Origin: Sorex araneus
Lineage: Eukaryota > Chordata > Mammalia > Eulipotyphla > Soricidae
Assembly (NCBI RefSeq): GCF_027595985.1
Contig: NC_073302.1
Span: forward strand, 10,294,966 to 10,358,965
Direction: 5' to 3'
DNA length: 64,000 nucleotides
Below, piece by piece: positions 22,892 to 34,591 of this stretch (positions are counted from its first letter, which is position 1; each line of letters opens with the position of its first letter). Position numbers and translations under genes: made by a program. A model generated the notes under the pieces. The model saw nothing but the letters and a program-made list of their open reading frames with translations. It was not told where the DNA came from and did no database searches.

Positions 22892-23426
22892 ATGCATTAA
22901 AAAGTCATATCCTTCCTACTGAGGTAAAGTAAATCCAAGAATGAATAGGAATTGATCTACAATCTCTTCATTTATCAAAGTAAATTGATCTACAATCTCT
23001 TCATTTATCAAAGTAAACCTCTGAATTTAAAACACAATTATGCTCTGCCCTGAAAGTGGATTACCCAGAGCAAAGAGCAGACTTCTCTGTGTCAGGATAC
23101 CAGCAGAGGATGTCTGGCGCTGAAAAATCTAACTCCAGTGCCGTCACTTTTACCCTAGGTCAAGAACTCTTTGGAGCCCAGGCCCCATCTTATCTCACAC
23201 AATATAACAAGTATTTGTGTATTAATTTTTATCCTTTAACATGTCTTATCCCCCTCAATCTTCCCCTAAAGTTAATATTACATATATGTTCTGCCATATA
23301 TATTTCGTTGGACTAGCTTTCCACAAGCTTTCCACTTGCTGTGTTCGTGATTTATACGAGTTTTTAAATGGGATCTTCATATTTTCTACATATGGCAATA
23401 TTTCATCTGAAAAAATGAGAATAATT
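22892..23426 (+). other. Unit sequence paralogous to 11165-11565
   Basis: GCATTAAAAAGTC, CCTTCCTACTGAGG and GTGGATTACCCAGAGCAA recur in the same order as at 11165-11520. No gene is visible. It marks the right side of the duplicated flank around the L1 block of unit A. Confidence 0.6.
22951..23016. repeat. Perfect 33-bp tandem duplication
   Basis: The 33-bp sequence starting ATTGATCTACAATCTCTTCA is present twice head to tail (22951-22983 and 22984-23016) without a mismatch, so it is recent. Confidence 0.95.
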
Positions 23427-23597
23427 TGGGACTGGAACAATTGTACAGTGGGTAAGGCATTTGCCTGGCTTGTGGCGAACCTGGGTTTGATTCCCAGGAT
23501 CCCATATAGTACCCTGAGCACCACTAGAAGTAATTCCTGATTCCAGAGCCAGGAATAATCACTGTGTATCACCGGGTGTGACCCAAAAAGAAAAAAT
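23427..23597 (+). mobile_element. SOR-type SINE
   Basis: Head GGGACTGGAACAATTGTACA, B box-like GGTTTGATTCC, CCCATATAGTACCCTGAGCA in the body and a GTGTGACCCAAAAAGAAAA tail. More diverged than the next copy. Confidence 0.85.
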
Positions 23598-23722
23598 GGG
23601 GTAATTTATTTATTTTAATTAGATTTTATATTTTTGGTTGCATAATTGTTGCATCTAGTACTCCCAATTTTGTGGAGTATTGGAGATACACTGTGAGTAT
23701 GGAGTGGAAATAGGGGGCATCC

Positions 23723-23892
23723 TTGGGGCTGGAGCGATAGCACAGCAGGTAGGGCGTTTGCCTTGCACGTGACTGACACGGGTTCGATTCCCAGAATCCC
23801 ATATGGTCACTCGAGCACCGCCAGGGGTAGTTCCTGAGTGCAAAACTAGGAGCAACTCCTGAGCATTGCTGGCTGTGACCCAAAAAGAAAAA
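23723..23892 (+). mobile_element. SOR SINE, complete, post-duplication insertion
   Basis: A box TAGCACAGCAGG at 23738-23749 and B box GGTTCGATTCC at 23781-23791 are perfect pol III signals, followed by the body and an A-rich tail. A near-perfect 15-bp target duplication flanks it: AAATAGGGGGCATCC at 23708-23722 and AAATAGTGGGCATCC at 23893-23907. Unit C has the unoccupied site at about 48091-48110. Confidence 0.93.
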
Positions 23893-24082
23893 AAATAGTG
23901 GGCATCCATGCCTTCTGCTTAATCTCAGAGAGAGTCTTTAACCATTGAACATAATGTTAGCTGTGGGAGGGGAGAGGTGGGTAGGGTCCAGTGCTAGTCT
24001 CTGAATGGGGTAGGAGAGGAGAATTAAATGTACAAAATCTACCCTAAAGTATGGTTATGAAAAAAACTGTGTTTTGGCAGAA

Positions 24083-24185
24083 TCACTTGTATCACTACTC
24101 ATCCGTTTGCTCATTCATTTGCTGGAGCGGGTGGCAGGAACGTCTCCATTCGTCCCTTTAGCGGGCTAGTGTAGCCCAATGCTGT
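24083..24185 (-). mobile_element. Fragment of an RTE-tailed SINE
   Basis: The reverse complement contains GAATGGAGACGTTCCTGCCA and GAGCAAACGGATGAG, a diverged RTE 3' tail. Only the tail and a little body remain. Confidence 0.5.
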
Positions 24186-25776
24186 CTGCTCATTCCAGAA
24201 ATACAAAGAACATCAAACCATTCGTTTAGGGTATTGAGAAAGAAGTACGACCATCTAGTAGTGGGCAACCAGGTTTCCTTTGATGTCTGGTGGAATCCAG
24301 TCAGTAAGTTCTCTAGTCCAGTGAAATATATATGGCAGGATATATATATATATATATCATATTATCTTGAGGGGAATATTGAGGGAAACAAGATATGTTA
24401 AAGGAAAACTTGCGAAGGAGGATAATATGCATATAAGCTCTTCTCTGAAAAATCTTAATGGAGTCCAGTTCCCTATAAATATAGACGCATGTTAATATGA
24501 TATAGAAGCAACATTATTCTGTCCATATACTGAATATTGCATTACATTCTTGTGATGTCTTGTGCAGACAGTTTAAGTACTTTTGGGTTATAAATAATAT
24601 ATTAGTAAATTATCCTGTTCTTATAAATGCTTCTAAATTACTCTAGTACTGCTGACATGTGTATTCATCTCTTGGAGTAATAAACAAAGTTAATGACACT
24701 CACAGTGGACACGCATTGTACACCTGTGTGTGTGAGCATGCACCACGAAAAGAAAGCTATCAAGGATTCAATGGCATGCAAAAATAATTTGAAATTTATA
24801 GCTTAAGAGACAAAGCTGAGAGAAGTCACTTGACTTATTGAGAACCAAGAGTGAATGGCCGACAGACTCTGGCATCCAGTCCTGTCTGGAAAGACATTAG
24901 CTGCATTCAAGTTGGAGAATATCTCAGTATTCCTCCTTCCAGCTGAACTCTGGGCAAGCAAACAGCTGCCAGGATGCCCCTGATACCTCGGTCACTCTCA
25001 GGTGGCTTCACAGGCTCAGAGTCTCCAGTCCACACACAAGCTCCTCCCCAAGATCTCACTGGATGAGGCAATTATCCTACTTTCTCCTTAACTAGGAGCT
25101 TAGGGACCTTTCATTTCGTCTTCTCTATGTTTATAAAGTTCTATTCTTATTTCTTTGGAGTCAAGGACGGACACAGAAAGCCCAGGCATTTATGGGTAGA
25201 AGGATGTTGTCCTCTTGCTCATTTTTTCCTGGGTTCTAGGACAGAAGCTGATCAGAATTTTAATTGGATACAAGATTAGAATTTACTGAGCTACCAAGAA
25301 TTGCTGAGGTTGAAAGAGCTGGAATTCTAGGTGAGCAAAGTGTGTCTCATGTGCTTAGAGGTCTGTACATGCGTTTAATGTTCAGTGCTATGTGCAAATA
25401 CTTCCTTGGGTGATATGGATACATGAATATTTCTTCAAAAGTTGTGACTTTTTATGTGTGACATCTGACTTACAATATAGAGTTTTAATAGGGAGAAAAA
25501 GATAGAGGGAGAGAGAGAAAGAGACTTAAAAGCAGGTTTGTGCAAATGACTTATAGTGATTGTCCCTCCTATCAGAACCACACGCACCAAATAAACTACC
25601 ATTAACCAGATGCAGAGCAGTTCTGAGTGTGGTTTGGGGTCTCATCATCAACTATCAAAAATTTTATTCTCCTTTAAACACTTCCAGATTCTGTTCTTTT
25701 ACACAAATAACAGAGTTAAGTAAAGATATTGCAGCATCTGAACAGACAAATGTGTGCTCACTATGAAGTAAACTTT

Positions 25777-25954
25777 CTTTTTTTTTTTTTGCTTTTTGGA
25801 TCATACCTGGCTTTGCACAGGGGTTCCTTCTGGCTCTGCACTCAGGAATTATTCCTGGAGGTACTCAGGGGACCATATGGGATGCTGGGAATTGAACCTG
25901 GGTCAGCCGCATGCAAGGCAAACGCCCTACCCTCTGTACTATCTCTCAAGCTCC
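25777..25954 (-). mobile_element. SOR-type SINE (orthologous to 583-765)
   Basis: Same insertion and flanks as in units A and C, with the T run at about 25777-25790. Confidence 0.85.
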
Positions 25955-27800
25955 TGAAGCAAAATTTCTTTAATAGAACCATGAGCAGCATAGGAGAATC
26001 AGCTTGAAATCAGGCTTGAGGAAGTTTGGAATCCCTCGAGTAATCTCAGGGATGCTGTGATATATGATATTTCATTTGTTTATGGGTTATCTTCATGTGT
26101 CACACTAAGGTTGATGTGTTTGTGAGTAATTTTTGATATCTTATTGGCAGGTAGTATTTTAGTTGTGGCATCTGTGAACTAAAGGCAGACTGTGTGCCTC
26201 ATCCACAGCTACCTTAAGACTCTGTCAATAGAGGCTATTATATTGCATTGAGCATGTGGATTTATATGCTTTTTACCTCTAATAGGGCATCACACACTAA
26301 TTCCTAGGACATCAATGGCTCAGTAGATCAGTAGGCATATAATCATCATCCTGTACTTCTGTTTGAGTTTCCTAAGGTTCAGTTTCTAAGTTGTAAAGAA
26401 TGAGCAGCTAATCCGAGATCATACGCTACTTTGAAAATTAAATGGGACTATGTACAACATTAATAAGCACCATACTTGTCATGTAATCAATGCTCAGGAA
26501 ACAAGGGGTATTTTATTGTGTTTCTCCAAATGAAGTGGTTTTGTATAGACATTCTTATTTCTCCACTACCAAGTGCAGTCCAGGTAGAAGTCTAGAGAGT
26601 ACAAGCCAACATCAACTCCCTTTCATACTTTGCTGCGACAGCTTAAAACCCTGCTCCTACGTCATGGACCAGTTATCTTTTAAATTATGTGTGAATTAAC
26701 TTTCCAGGGTGATTTACTAGTTTTCTTTTATGTGCTTTGTTCTTTCTCAGACTTCACACAATGATACTGTATCACAATTTTCAAACCAATGATAAGACAG
26801 TGTCCACTTTAGAAGTCATTAATGGAGAGGATCAGCGCCCCTAGCAATTCATAGTTCTTTGGACTAGAATATTTGTTGTCTTTCTCCAATGCATGAATAC
26901 ATTAGCCAGTCATGATTCCCTCCATAAACTTGCTATAAGATGGGCCATTGTTGCGGGGATGGGGTGGTGGGTGGTTGTAAAGGAAGTTAGGATAGAGACG
27001 GGACAAACAAGACAATAATAGTTGGGAAGGATCATTTTGGACAGGGACTGAGTGTTGAAAGTAGGTAAAGGGACTATCTTTACCTACTTTGATATTCTTT
27101 CGTTATCTTTATTGCAGAAACTAAGACCCAAAAGTAAATTGTGTAGGTTGGGAGGGAAACTCAAACCACTGATGGTCCTACATTTCCTCCACATTGGTGA
27201 AGGGACTGGTGTTGGAACATTATATGACAGAATCCAAGTCGTGAACAACTTTATATCTGTGTATATCATTGTTTTTCAATTAAAAATATTCTCTCCACTG
27301 TCTCAGACTAAATTTGCAAAGAAATATGAACTCTAGTGTCTACATAACAAAGCCATATGACCCCAATTTGAAATTACTGTTTCACACCTGTGGTAGGGAG
27401 CCCAATATAATTTGCCATGTGAAACATAAAATCTCAAATTGTATTTATTTTAAATAAGGTTTTGAAAACACACTGTTAACTGAATTTATCTAAGCTGATA
27501 CTTTTGGAATATCTATGGTTGTATCACATACAATTATGGTTATCCTAAATAATGAGGCATGGAAAAGCCATGAGTAGGAGACAGATTCTGCAACTATGCA
27601 AATTTAGATAATTTTTCTTTTGTTTTTCATAAATAGAAAAAATAATGTAGTGCTGAATTCATACTTTGGTGAAGATTTTTAAGGTATATGTAATACCTAC
27701 AAAATAATGCCGGCTATTGGGTAAGTTGATGGCCAATATTTATATGATTTTGAAAGTTAATAGACAACTATTATCAGGAGATATAATATCTTCGATAAAT

Positions 27801-28033
27801 AGCACTGTAGCATTTTCATTCCATTATTCATAGATTTGTTCAAGCAGGCACCAGTAACGTCTCCATTGTAAGACTTGTTACAGTTTTTGGCATATCGAAT
27901 ATGCCACGGATAGCTTGCTAGTCTCTGCAGTATGATCGAGATATTCTCGGTAGCTTGCCAGGCTCTTCGAGAGGGACAAAGAATGAACTCAGGTTGGCCA
28001 CGTGCAATGCAAAGGCCCTACCTGCTGTGCTAT
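27801..28033 (-). mobile_element. Chimeric RTE-tailed SINE (orthologous to 2618-2852)
   Basis: Same position in the unit. The body differs from units A and C, which both have CTGCTGTTCGGGCGAGATAA where B has a CTGCAGTATGATCGAGATAT version closer to the RTE sequence. Confidence 0.7.
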
Positions 28034-28291
28034 TTGATAAATAAGGATCCAGAAATGTTCACTGTACTCTATTCCAATGTAGATAGTTTCAGCAATTTAA
28101 GGAGAAAAGTTTTGGATGTGTCCTAATACCCAAATTTCCATAAAATCCTGGCAAATGACTAGATTGGCATGACATAATACAAAGGTGAGCACTCCTTTAC
28201 CCTGAGACCTTTGATTCCTTATGAGCCATTATAAACTTAGTGCTTTGTGTAGCATCCAAAAAAGTTAGGATCTTCAAAGAATTTTATATAT

Positions 28292-28462
28292 GGGTATGAG
28301 TGATAGTACAAGGGGTAGCATTTTTGCCTTGCTCAACTCCAGTCTGGGTTTCATCCCTGTCATCCCATATGGTCTCCTGAGCATTACCAGGAGAAATTCT
28401 AGGTGCAAATCCAGTGCACTCAGTAACTCCTGAATAAAAAAAACCCTGCACATTTCCCAAAC
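28292..28462 (+). mobile_element. SOR-type SINE (orthologous to 3110-3280)
   Basis: Same position and layout as in units A and C, more diverged. Confidence 0.7.
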
Positions 28463-28577
28463 AAAACATTTTATGTATTGAAATCAATAGCAGTACATCA
28501 ATTAAAATTTGTAAATAAAATAAAATAAACCTTTCAAAAGAGGAAATATTGAAATTAAACCAAATATATTATTTTAA

Positions 28578-29094
28578 TGAATCACCATGAGGTAAAGTTA
28601 CAGATTAACAGAATTTCATGGTTATGTTTCAGTCCTACAATGATCAAGTACCCAACCCTCTACCAGTGCCCATTCTCCACCACCAATGTTCCCAGTATCC
28701 TTCCTAACCACCACACCCCATTCCCCCCACCAGCCTCTGGCAGGCACATTCCCTTTAACTCTCTCTCTCCTATTTAGTGTTGTGGTTTTCAGTACATGTA
28801 TTTATGTTTGGTCTATAGTCTACTCTCAGCATGCATCTCTCATTCCGAAAGAGCCTCCAAGAGTCACACACTTAGTGGTCACATCTCTATCCCAGCTAAC
28901 TTTTCCCCCAATAAGTGAGGCGAGATTCCAAGCTGTGGAGCAAAGCTCCTGACGATTATCTCTGTTATCATTGATTGGGTGTTATTTTCTCATTATTTTA
29001 TTTTATATTCCACAAACGAGTGCAGTTATTGTATGTCTGTTCCTCTCATTCTGATTCATTTCACTTAGCATGGTACTCGCTATGTTGATCCAAT
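28578..29094 (-). mobile_element. L1 3' end fragment, antisense (orthologous to 3392-3920)
   Basis: Same antisense L1 3' UTR upstream of the receptor. It keeps the CCAGTGCCCATTCTCCACCA block. Confidence 0.8.
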
Positions 29095-29312
29095 TGTGTT
29101 AGAAACTATAAAAATCATAAAAACATTTTTGGTATTAGCAAAACTAACTTCTTTTAATATGAAATCTTACTACTGATGTTAGAGTGTAATGTACCACTGG
29201 AACCTGAAGGTACAAACTGTGGTACATGTAATCACATGTGATTAGTTAAAATGTAATACTCTCACATACAGTTAGCTTTAGTATGATGTTACAATACTCA
29301 CTCTTCATACAT

Positions 29313-29338
29313 TACTTCCCTCTTTCTTTTATCTCTAG
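29313..29338 (+). promoter_or_regulatory. Putative 3' splice site upstream of OR B
   Basis: Pyrimidine tract CTTCCCTCTTTCTTTTATCTCT followed by AG at 29337-29338, 16 bp before the first ATG, as in units A and C. Confidence 0.65.
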
Positions 29339-29354
29339 CGAGGACAAAAGCATC

Positions 29355-30302
29355 ATGATGAGAGAAAATGGGACCAGAGTTTCTGAATTTCTTCTACAGG
29401 GGCTCCCTGTTCCACCAGAACGTCAGGATTTGTGCTTCATCATCTTCCTGGTCATGTACCTGACCACGGTGTTGGGGAACCTGCTCATCATCCTTCTTAT
29501 CCGGATCGACATTCGCCTCCACATGCCCATGTACTTCTTCCTCAGTGTCTTGGCCTTCAATGATGTGTCATTATCATCTGTCACTGTCCCCAAAATGTTG
29601 ATGGACATGAAGACGAATCACAAATCTATCCCCTATGCAGGGTGCATTTCTCAGGTGTTTTTTTTAATACTCTTTGGTTGTACTGAAAACTTCCTTCTTA
29701 CAGTGATGGCATACGACAGATATGTGGCCATCTGTCAGCCGCTCCACTACACCACCATCATGAGGCAGGAGCGATGCATTGCTCTAGTAGCAACATCCTG
29801 GATCCTCAGTGGCTTCCACTCTTTGTTGCACACCCTCCTTTTGGCCAGAGTTTCCCTCTGTGCTGACATTACCATCCCCCACTTCTTCTGTGAACTTACT
29901 CCAGTCCTTGAGATCAGCTGTTCAGACATTTCACTCAATGAACTGGTCATTTTCATTGAGGGAGGAATTTCTATTTATCTGCCATTCTTCAGTATCTTGG
30001 GCACTTATATCCGAATATGGGCCACTGTCCTGAAGAATCCTTCTGCTAAGAAATTCTTCAAAGTCCTTTCTACCTGTGGTTCCCACCTCCTTGTTGTGTC
30101 TTTATTCTATGGAACTGTTCTTAAAGTTTATTTTTTACCCTCCTCCTCTTCCACAAATAATAAAGATATAATTGCTTCTGTGATGTACATGATAGTCACC
30201 CCCATGCTGAACCCTTTTATCTACAGCTTGAGAAACAGAGATATAAAACAGGCCCTAAGTTTGCTCGCTAACAGAGTCAAGTTCTGTAGTCAAAAAACTT
30301 AA
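29355..30302 (+). CDS. Olfactory receptor, class II, family 1-like (copy B)
   Basis: Intact 315-residue odorant receptor with the same motif set as copy A: Asn5 glycosylation site (NGT), MAYDRYVAIC at 118-127, Cys97 and Cys179, KVLSTCGSHL and PMLNPFIY. Two ATGs lie side by side (29355 and 29358); the first aligns with the only ATG of copy A. Differences from copies A and C include LHMPMYFFLS where the family usually has LHTPMYFFLS, Ala170, Ile207, Phe251 and a changed third extracellular loop (PSSSSTNN in place of SSSSSSKN). It differs from copy C at 20 and from copy A at 24 residues. The changes avoid the conserved activation motifs apart from Thr57 to Met, so it is probably functional with a possibly shifted ligand profile. 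Confidence 0.93.
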   Translation: MMRENGTRVSEFLLQGLPVPPERQDLCFIIFLVMYLTTVLGNLLIILLIRIDIRLHMPMYFFLSVLAFNDVSLSSVTVPKMLMDMKTNHKSIPYAGCISQVFFLILFGCTENFLLTVMAYDRYVAICQPLHYTTIMRQERCIALVATSWILSGFHSLLHTLLLARVSLCADITIPHFFCELTPVLEISCSDISLNELVIFIEGGISIYLPFFSILGTYIRIWATVLKNPSAKKFFKVLSTCGSHLLVVSLFYGTVLKVYFLPSSSSTNNKDIIASVMYMIVTPMLNPFIYSLRNRDIKQALSLLANRVKFCSQKT

Positions 30303-31154
30303 TGTGAATGTGTTAATTAATGTGCAATCAAATAATTAAGACTATCATCCTAAAATATATTTTCTCTGTGTTCTGTTGAAATTGTGTTCACATACATCTC
30401 TGAGATATTGACATACTTTGGCTTTCCTCTGCTACCATATACCAGTTTTATTCCCCAGACTGACTTCAGTGACTGTACCAAGAAATTATTAGAAATTATG
30501 ATGCCTTATTTCAGCATGTTTAGTACTTGGGATTTGGAAAATAGTAAGGATACCAAAACTAGGAATAATGAAGAAAACTCCCCTAGGTTTACTACCTCTC
30601 CAAGAAATGCCACTCTTTTATTTTCCTTTACATTGTAAGCATTCAGGAAATTATGTACCTAAAGATTGTCAGAAAAAACTAATTGCTTATATAAGTCAGA
30701 TTATCCATTTAAATATTCTGAACTTCCCATTAAAATTTTCCATTTAAATATTCTGAACTTCCCATTCAAAATAAAGACTCTTGGATTTACTTACAAGTAA
30801 GGAATCTTGCCAGTTCAAATAATTCTGTTATTTATAACAATTTAATTATTTTTAAATGTTACAAATGTTTTAAATCTTGATCCATTTGATAGTTACAATG
30901 GATAACTACAATGGTCATGACATGGATATGTCTGAGTATATGTGTGTGTTAAATACGTTCAACATGATACACACCTTCAATGTTTCCACTTTGTATATTC
31001 ATGTGATTTATGATTACCTTTTAATGTCAAAATTCAGGTGGGAGGAATAAAAACCATATTTTTTGAGACTTAAAGGTTATGTAACATATATTTGTGTAAA
31101 ATTACATAATATTTGTATATTTGTGTAAAATTTAACACCATGCCTTATATAAAA
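30303..31154 (+). other. 3' flank of OR B
   Basis: AT-rich flank like that of copy A, with AATAAA-type hexamers (for example within GGAGGAATAAAAACC near 31045). An extra stretch of about 30 bp near 30775-30810 (GACTCTTGGATTTACTTAC) is missing in units A and C. Confidence 0.55.
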
Positions 31155-31435
31155 CTGTCTCTGTCATCCCATTGTTCATTGATTTACTCAAGAGGGCTCC
31201 AGTAATATCTCCATTTGTCCCTGTCTTGTGGTAGTGTAGCTCGATCGCATATTGGGTGCTCTCTCAGGGTCAGGGTATGGAGGACCGTCATTGTTACTAT
31301 TTTTGGCATATCGAGTATGCCACAAGAAGTTTACGAGGCTCTCCATGTGAGTGGGATACTCTCGATAGCTTGCCGGGCTCTCTGAAAGGGTTGGAGGTTT
31401 TTGGGGTGGCCTCTAATCACCCTTACAGGTGTTCT
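31155..31435 (-). mobile_element. RTE-derived SINE (orthologous to 5931-6212)
   Basis: Same headless RTE 5'/3' chimera at the same place downstream of the receptor. Confidence 0.75.
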
Positions 31436-32008
31436 CAGTCAAGTTATAATAATTCCCTCTATAATTTGTTGCCTACTGTCTGAACCTCATCAAATATGAT
31501 GCGGTAAGTACAGAATGAGTAGGAAGTGTCTTATAATGTGGCTTTCCTGACCACGTGGTCTAGGAATATGTTCACTTATAAGTGAAGATTGGCCCAAGCA
31601 TGTGGAAAGCAGCCTGATGTGTGGTAGCAGTTGGGTTGTGGAGGTTCGCTGCTGGGGCTGGGTCCCTTGGCATCGGGAGGGCTCTCACCCATGCCTCACT
31701 GGGGTGGCGCTAGTGGAAATATCCTGGCAGGGAATCTGGTGGCATGGTTACGGGGCCTCATTTTATGCTTCTTTTTGGGAGAAGCAGCCGCCATTTCTGG
31801 ACTATGACCGATGAGATTATCTGGTGCCAGCAGGTGATGGCTTATGGACGTGATCCCTGGGTCGCCAGAGACTAGGAGAAGCAGGGAGAGGATCTCTGCT
31901 CCCCGGTCCCATTGAGTGCAGAGTTTAGGTCACAAAGTTCTGCATTACCTGGGTTCCGTGGAACTTCATTCATGCATGAGGCTTGGCCCGAGCATGTAGA
32001 AAGTGTGA
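31436..32008 (+). other. Unit sequence of unknown nature
   Basis: The first 300 bp match unit A at 6213-6512. The last 140 bp (from GCCAGAGACTAGGAGAAGCA) match unit C at 63615-63760. Two similar 25-bp stretches, AGATTGGCCCAAGCATGTGG near 31587 and AGGCTTGGCCCGAGCATGTA near 31979, bracket the middle, which is absent from unit C. No gene is seen. Confidence 0.45.
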
Positions 32009-32927
32009 AAGAAGCTCATAGGAACACTAGACTCGTATAGTAAAGTACCTGCTTATTAAACCAAAGTCTATGGCTTTCCTATATACAAATAATGAGAGAG
32101 AAGAAAGCAGTATGAAAAAAGAAATCCTGTTCACAATCATGCCTCAGAAAATCAAGTACCTTGGAATCAGCTTAACTAAGGACGTAAAGAACCTGTGCAA
32201 AGAAAATTACAAAACGATACTTCAAGAAATAAAAGAGGACACAAGGAAATGGACAGATATGCCCTGCTCATGGATTGGGAGAATCAACATTGACAAAATG
32301 GCAATACTACCCAAAGCATTATACAGATTCAATGCGAGCCCTATTAGAATACCCATGACATTCTTCAAGTATATACGATCAAGCTCTCCTGAAATTCACA
32401 TGGAACAGAAAACCCCCACTAATGCCTAAAGTAATTCTTGTGAAAAGAAGATGGGAGGCATCACCTTCCCCAATCTCAAACTCTACTACAAAGGGGTAAT
32501 AATTAAAACAGCATCGTTTTGGAACAAAGGCAGAGCAGCAGACCAATGGAACAGGGTTGAATATCCTTAAACACACCATCAAAAATACCATCATCTAATC
32601 TTTGATGAGGGAGCAAGAAATATGAAGTGGAGCAACGAATGCCTCTTTAAAAAATGTTGCAGACAAAACTGGACAGCTATATGCGAAAAATGGCTCAGAC
32701 CTCTACCTAACACCATGCACAAAAGTCAGATCAAAATGGATTAATACCTGAACATCAGACAGAATCCATCAGGTACATTAAAGACAAGGTCAGAAAAACC
32801 CTCCATGATATTGAAGCTAAAGGTATCTTCAAAGATGACACACCACTAAATAAGCAAGTAGAAACAGAGATGAACAAATGGGACTGGCTGAAACTAAGAA
32901 TCTTTTGGACCTCAAAAGAAACAGTGA
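32009..32927 (+). mobile_element. Old L1, left part (ORF2), interrupted
   Basis: Starts in ORF2 ([18 protein letters not shown] at about 32070) and runs to the peptide equivalent to FWTSKETV, where it stops at ACAGTGA (32921-32927). The same L1 resumes with ACAGTGA at 43508, so a 10.6-kb block is inserted inside it. The reading frame is multiply broken. Orthologous sequence begins at 63760 in unit C. Confidence 0.85.
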
Positions 32928-33964
32928 GGCCTGCCCTGACTCCCCCACCCCCGCCTGGCATCTTTTGGCCACTGCACCATCGGGTCCTCACCACTCCCCG
33001 CTCTGCAGGTAATTAGGATATCCCTTGGAAACCCTGCCCAGCATGGAGAAGCCCTTTCCCCGCCCCCTGCCTGTGGTTTGGGGCCTGCCCTGACTCCTCC
33101 ACTCCCGCCTGGCATCTTTCGGCCATGGCACCTTCGGGTCCTGACTACTCCCCACTCTGAAAGTTAGGGGCGTGTCCTCACCTTAGGGGGCATGGCCTCA
33201 AAAGTGGGCTTGGCCTCTTTCCGGAGTGGCGCAGTTGTTTTTTACCATTTCATGCATTGTCCTTTGGCCACAATTGATAGAATCCACTCCTCTGAAGAAT
33301 TCGCTGGTCATCTTAGTCACTATATGTTAATAGTCAAGTAACCGAGCCTGTCCTAATTTCACAAAAACTGTCAGTGAACACATCAAGTTGCACACAAAAG
33401 TCCTTTGTAAAAAGAGCATAGCCCCACATCTTCAGTTGCGGCCCCTCCCAAGCTAAGTAGAGCACCGGATAGTAAAGCCCATAACAACATAAAGAAACGG
33501 CGAAAATCCCCACCACCAGGAGAGATCGAAGAAAATATCTCACTAACTTCAGCAGCGACTTCCCAGAAATACAACCTCCTCTCAGATAAAGAATTCAGAG
33601 AGGAAATTGTGAGCATGGTTCATGAACTCAAAGCAAGTATGGAAAGAATTTCCAATAAATTAAGGGAGGATATGGATGCAGCAGTGGAACGGTCCACCAA
33701 GATAATCCAGGAAGAAATGAGAGCAGAAATTTCAAAGCTACGAACAGAAGTCACACAACTTAAAGAATCAGTAGATGAAATAAAAAACTCGGTAGGAGCC
33801 CTCAATAGTAGAAAGACTACAGCCAAAGACAGAATCAGTGAGCTTGAAGATGAGCTGCACAAAGCATATAGGGAACATCAAATAATGGCAAAAGACCTCC
33901 AAATGGCTCTGGAGCAAATTTGATTCCTGGGGATGACCTCAGGAGAAACAATATAAGAATCATT
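32928..33964 (+). mobile_element. L1 copy 2, 5' UTR and part of ORF1
   Basis: The 5' UTR has two monomers starting GGCCTGCCCTGACTCC at 32928 and 33082 (period 154 bp), then the GC-box cluster near 33165-33220, then ORF1 sequence at about 33489-33960. The ORF1 start codon position reads ATA, not ATG, and ORF1 stops at 33921-33923. It breaks off in ORF1 near 33964 against the next L1 5' UTR. Confidence 0.8.
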
Positions 33965-34591
33965 GGAGGTGTTCCCCGAGTTCCTGAAGCCACACCCCGT
34001 GCGCCCCGTGCACCCAGTCTTCCGATCTAGCTCTGTAACTGCGCCCATCCATCAGGTACCAAGACCACCCCTCGGCCACGCCCTCCCATCCCCCATTTCC
34101 TGCCACCTGGAGTCCCCGAAAACCTGCAGCTGCCCCACTCCGTGTCCTGCGTGCCCCGTCTCCTGATCTGGATCCCTAACTGCGGCCCACCCTCCCAGGT
34201 ACCATCACGGCCCCTCGGCCACGCCCTCCCGTTCCCCACTTCCCACCATCTGAGGTCTTCCCGCCTGGCTCTTTAACAGGAAGACACTGGGGGCATGGCC
34301 TGTATCTTAGTGGGCGTGGTCTCAAAGTGGGCGTGGCCTCCTCTCGGAGTGGCGGCCACTAACCAGCCACAGTTATTATTTGTTACCTCAGCTCAATCGG
34401 TACTGTGTATTTCTTTGAAAATTCACTTTTGCGATCTCAAACACTTACACAAAATATCCATTAGCTTAGTTTGACACTATAAAAGCTGTCAGTGAATAAG
34501 GGAAGTTTAGCACAATCAGAGCCCCTTCTTTCCACAAGAGGGAACAGGAATAAATAACTACAAAGTTCCAACTCTATACTTCTGTAACAAT
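33965..34591 (+). promoter_or_regulatory. L1 copy 3 5' UTR with monomers and GC-box cluster
   Basis: Two GC-rich monomers share CTCGGCCACGCCCTCCC at 34071 and 34214 (period 143 bp). A cluster including TTAGTGGGCGTGGTCTC and AAGTGGGCGTGGCCTCC follows at about 34300-34345. The monomers are unrelated to those of L1 copies 1 and 2, but the box cluster is shared. Confidence 0.7.

Larger units (their letters stand above)
23649..32008 (+). repeat. Tandem duplication unit B, OR-bearing part
   Basis: Matches unit C from 48031 (GCATCTAGTACTC, AATTTT, GGAGTATTGG) and, from 25193, unit A. It carries the same set of shared old insertions as unit A. Sequence at 24191-25192 and 25955-27800 has no recognisable gene; a short (AT)n run lies at 24339-24358. 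Confidence 0.88.

Noticed and set aside
23738-23791. Possible tRNA gene (A and B boxes present)
   Set aside because: The boxes belong to a SOR SINE head; no complete cloverleaf, and an A-rich tail and target duplication mark it as a SINE.
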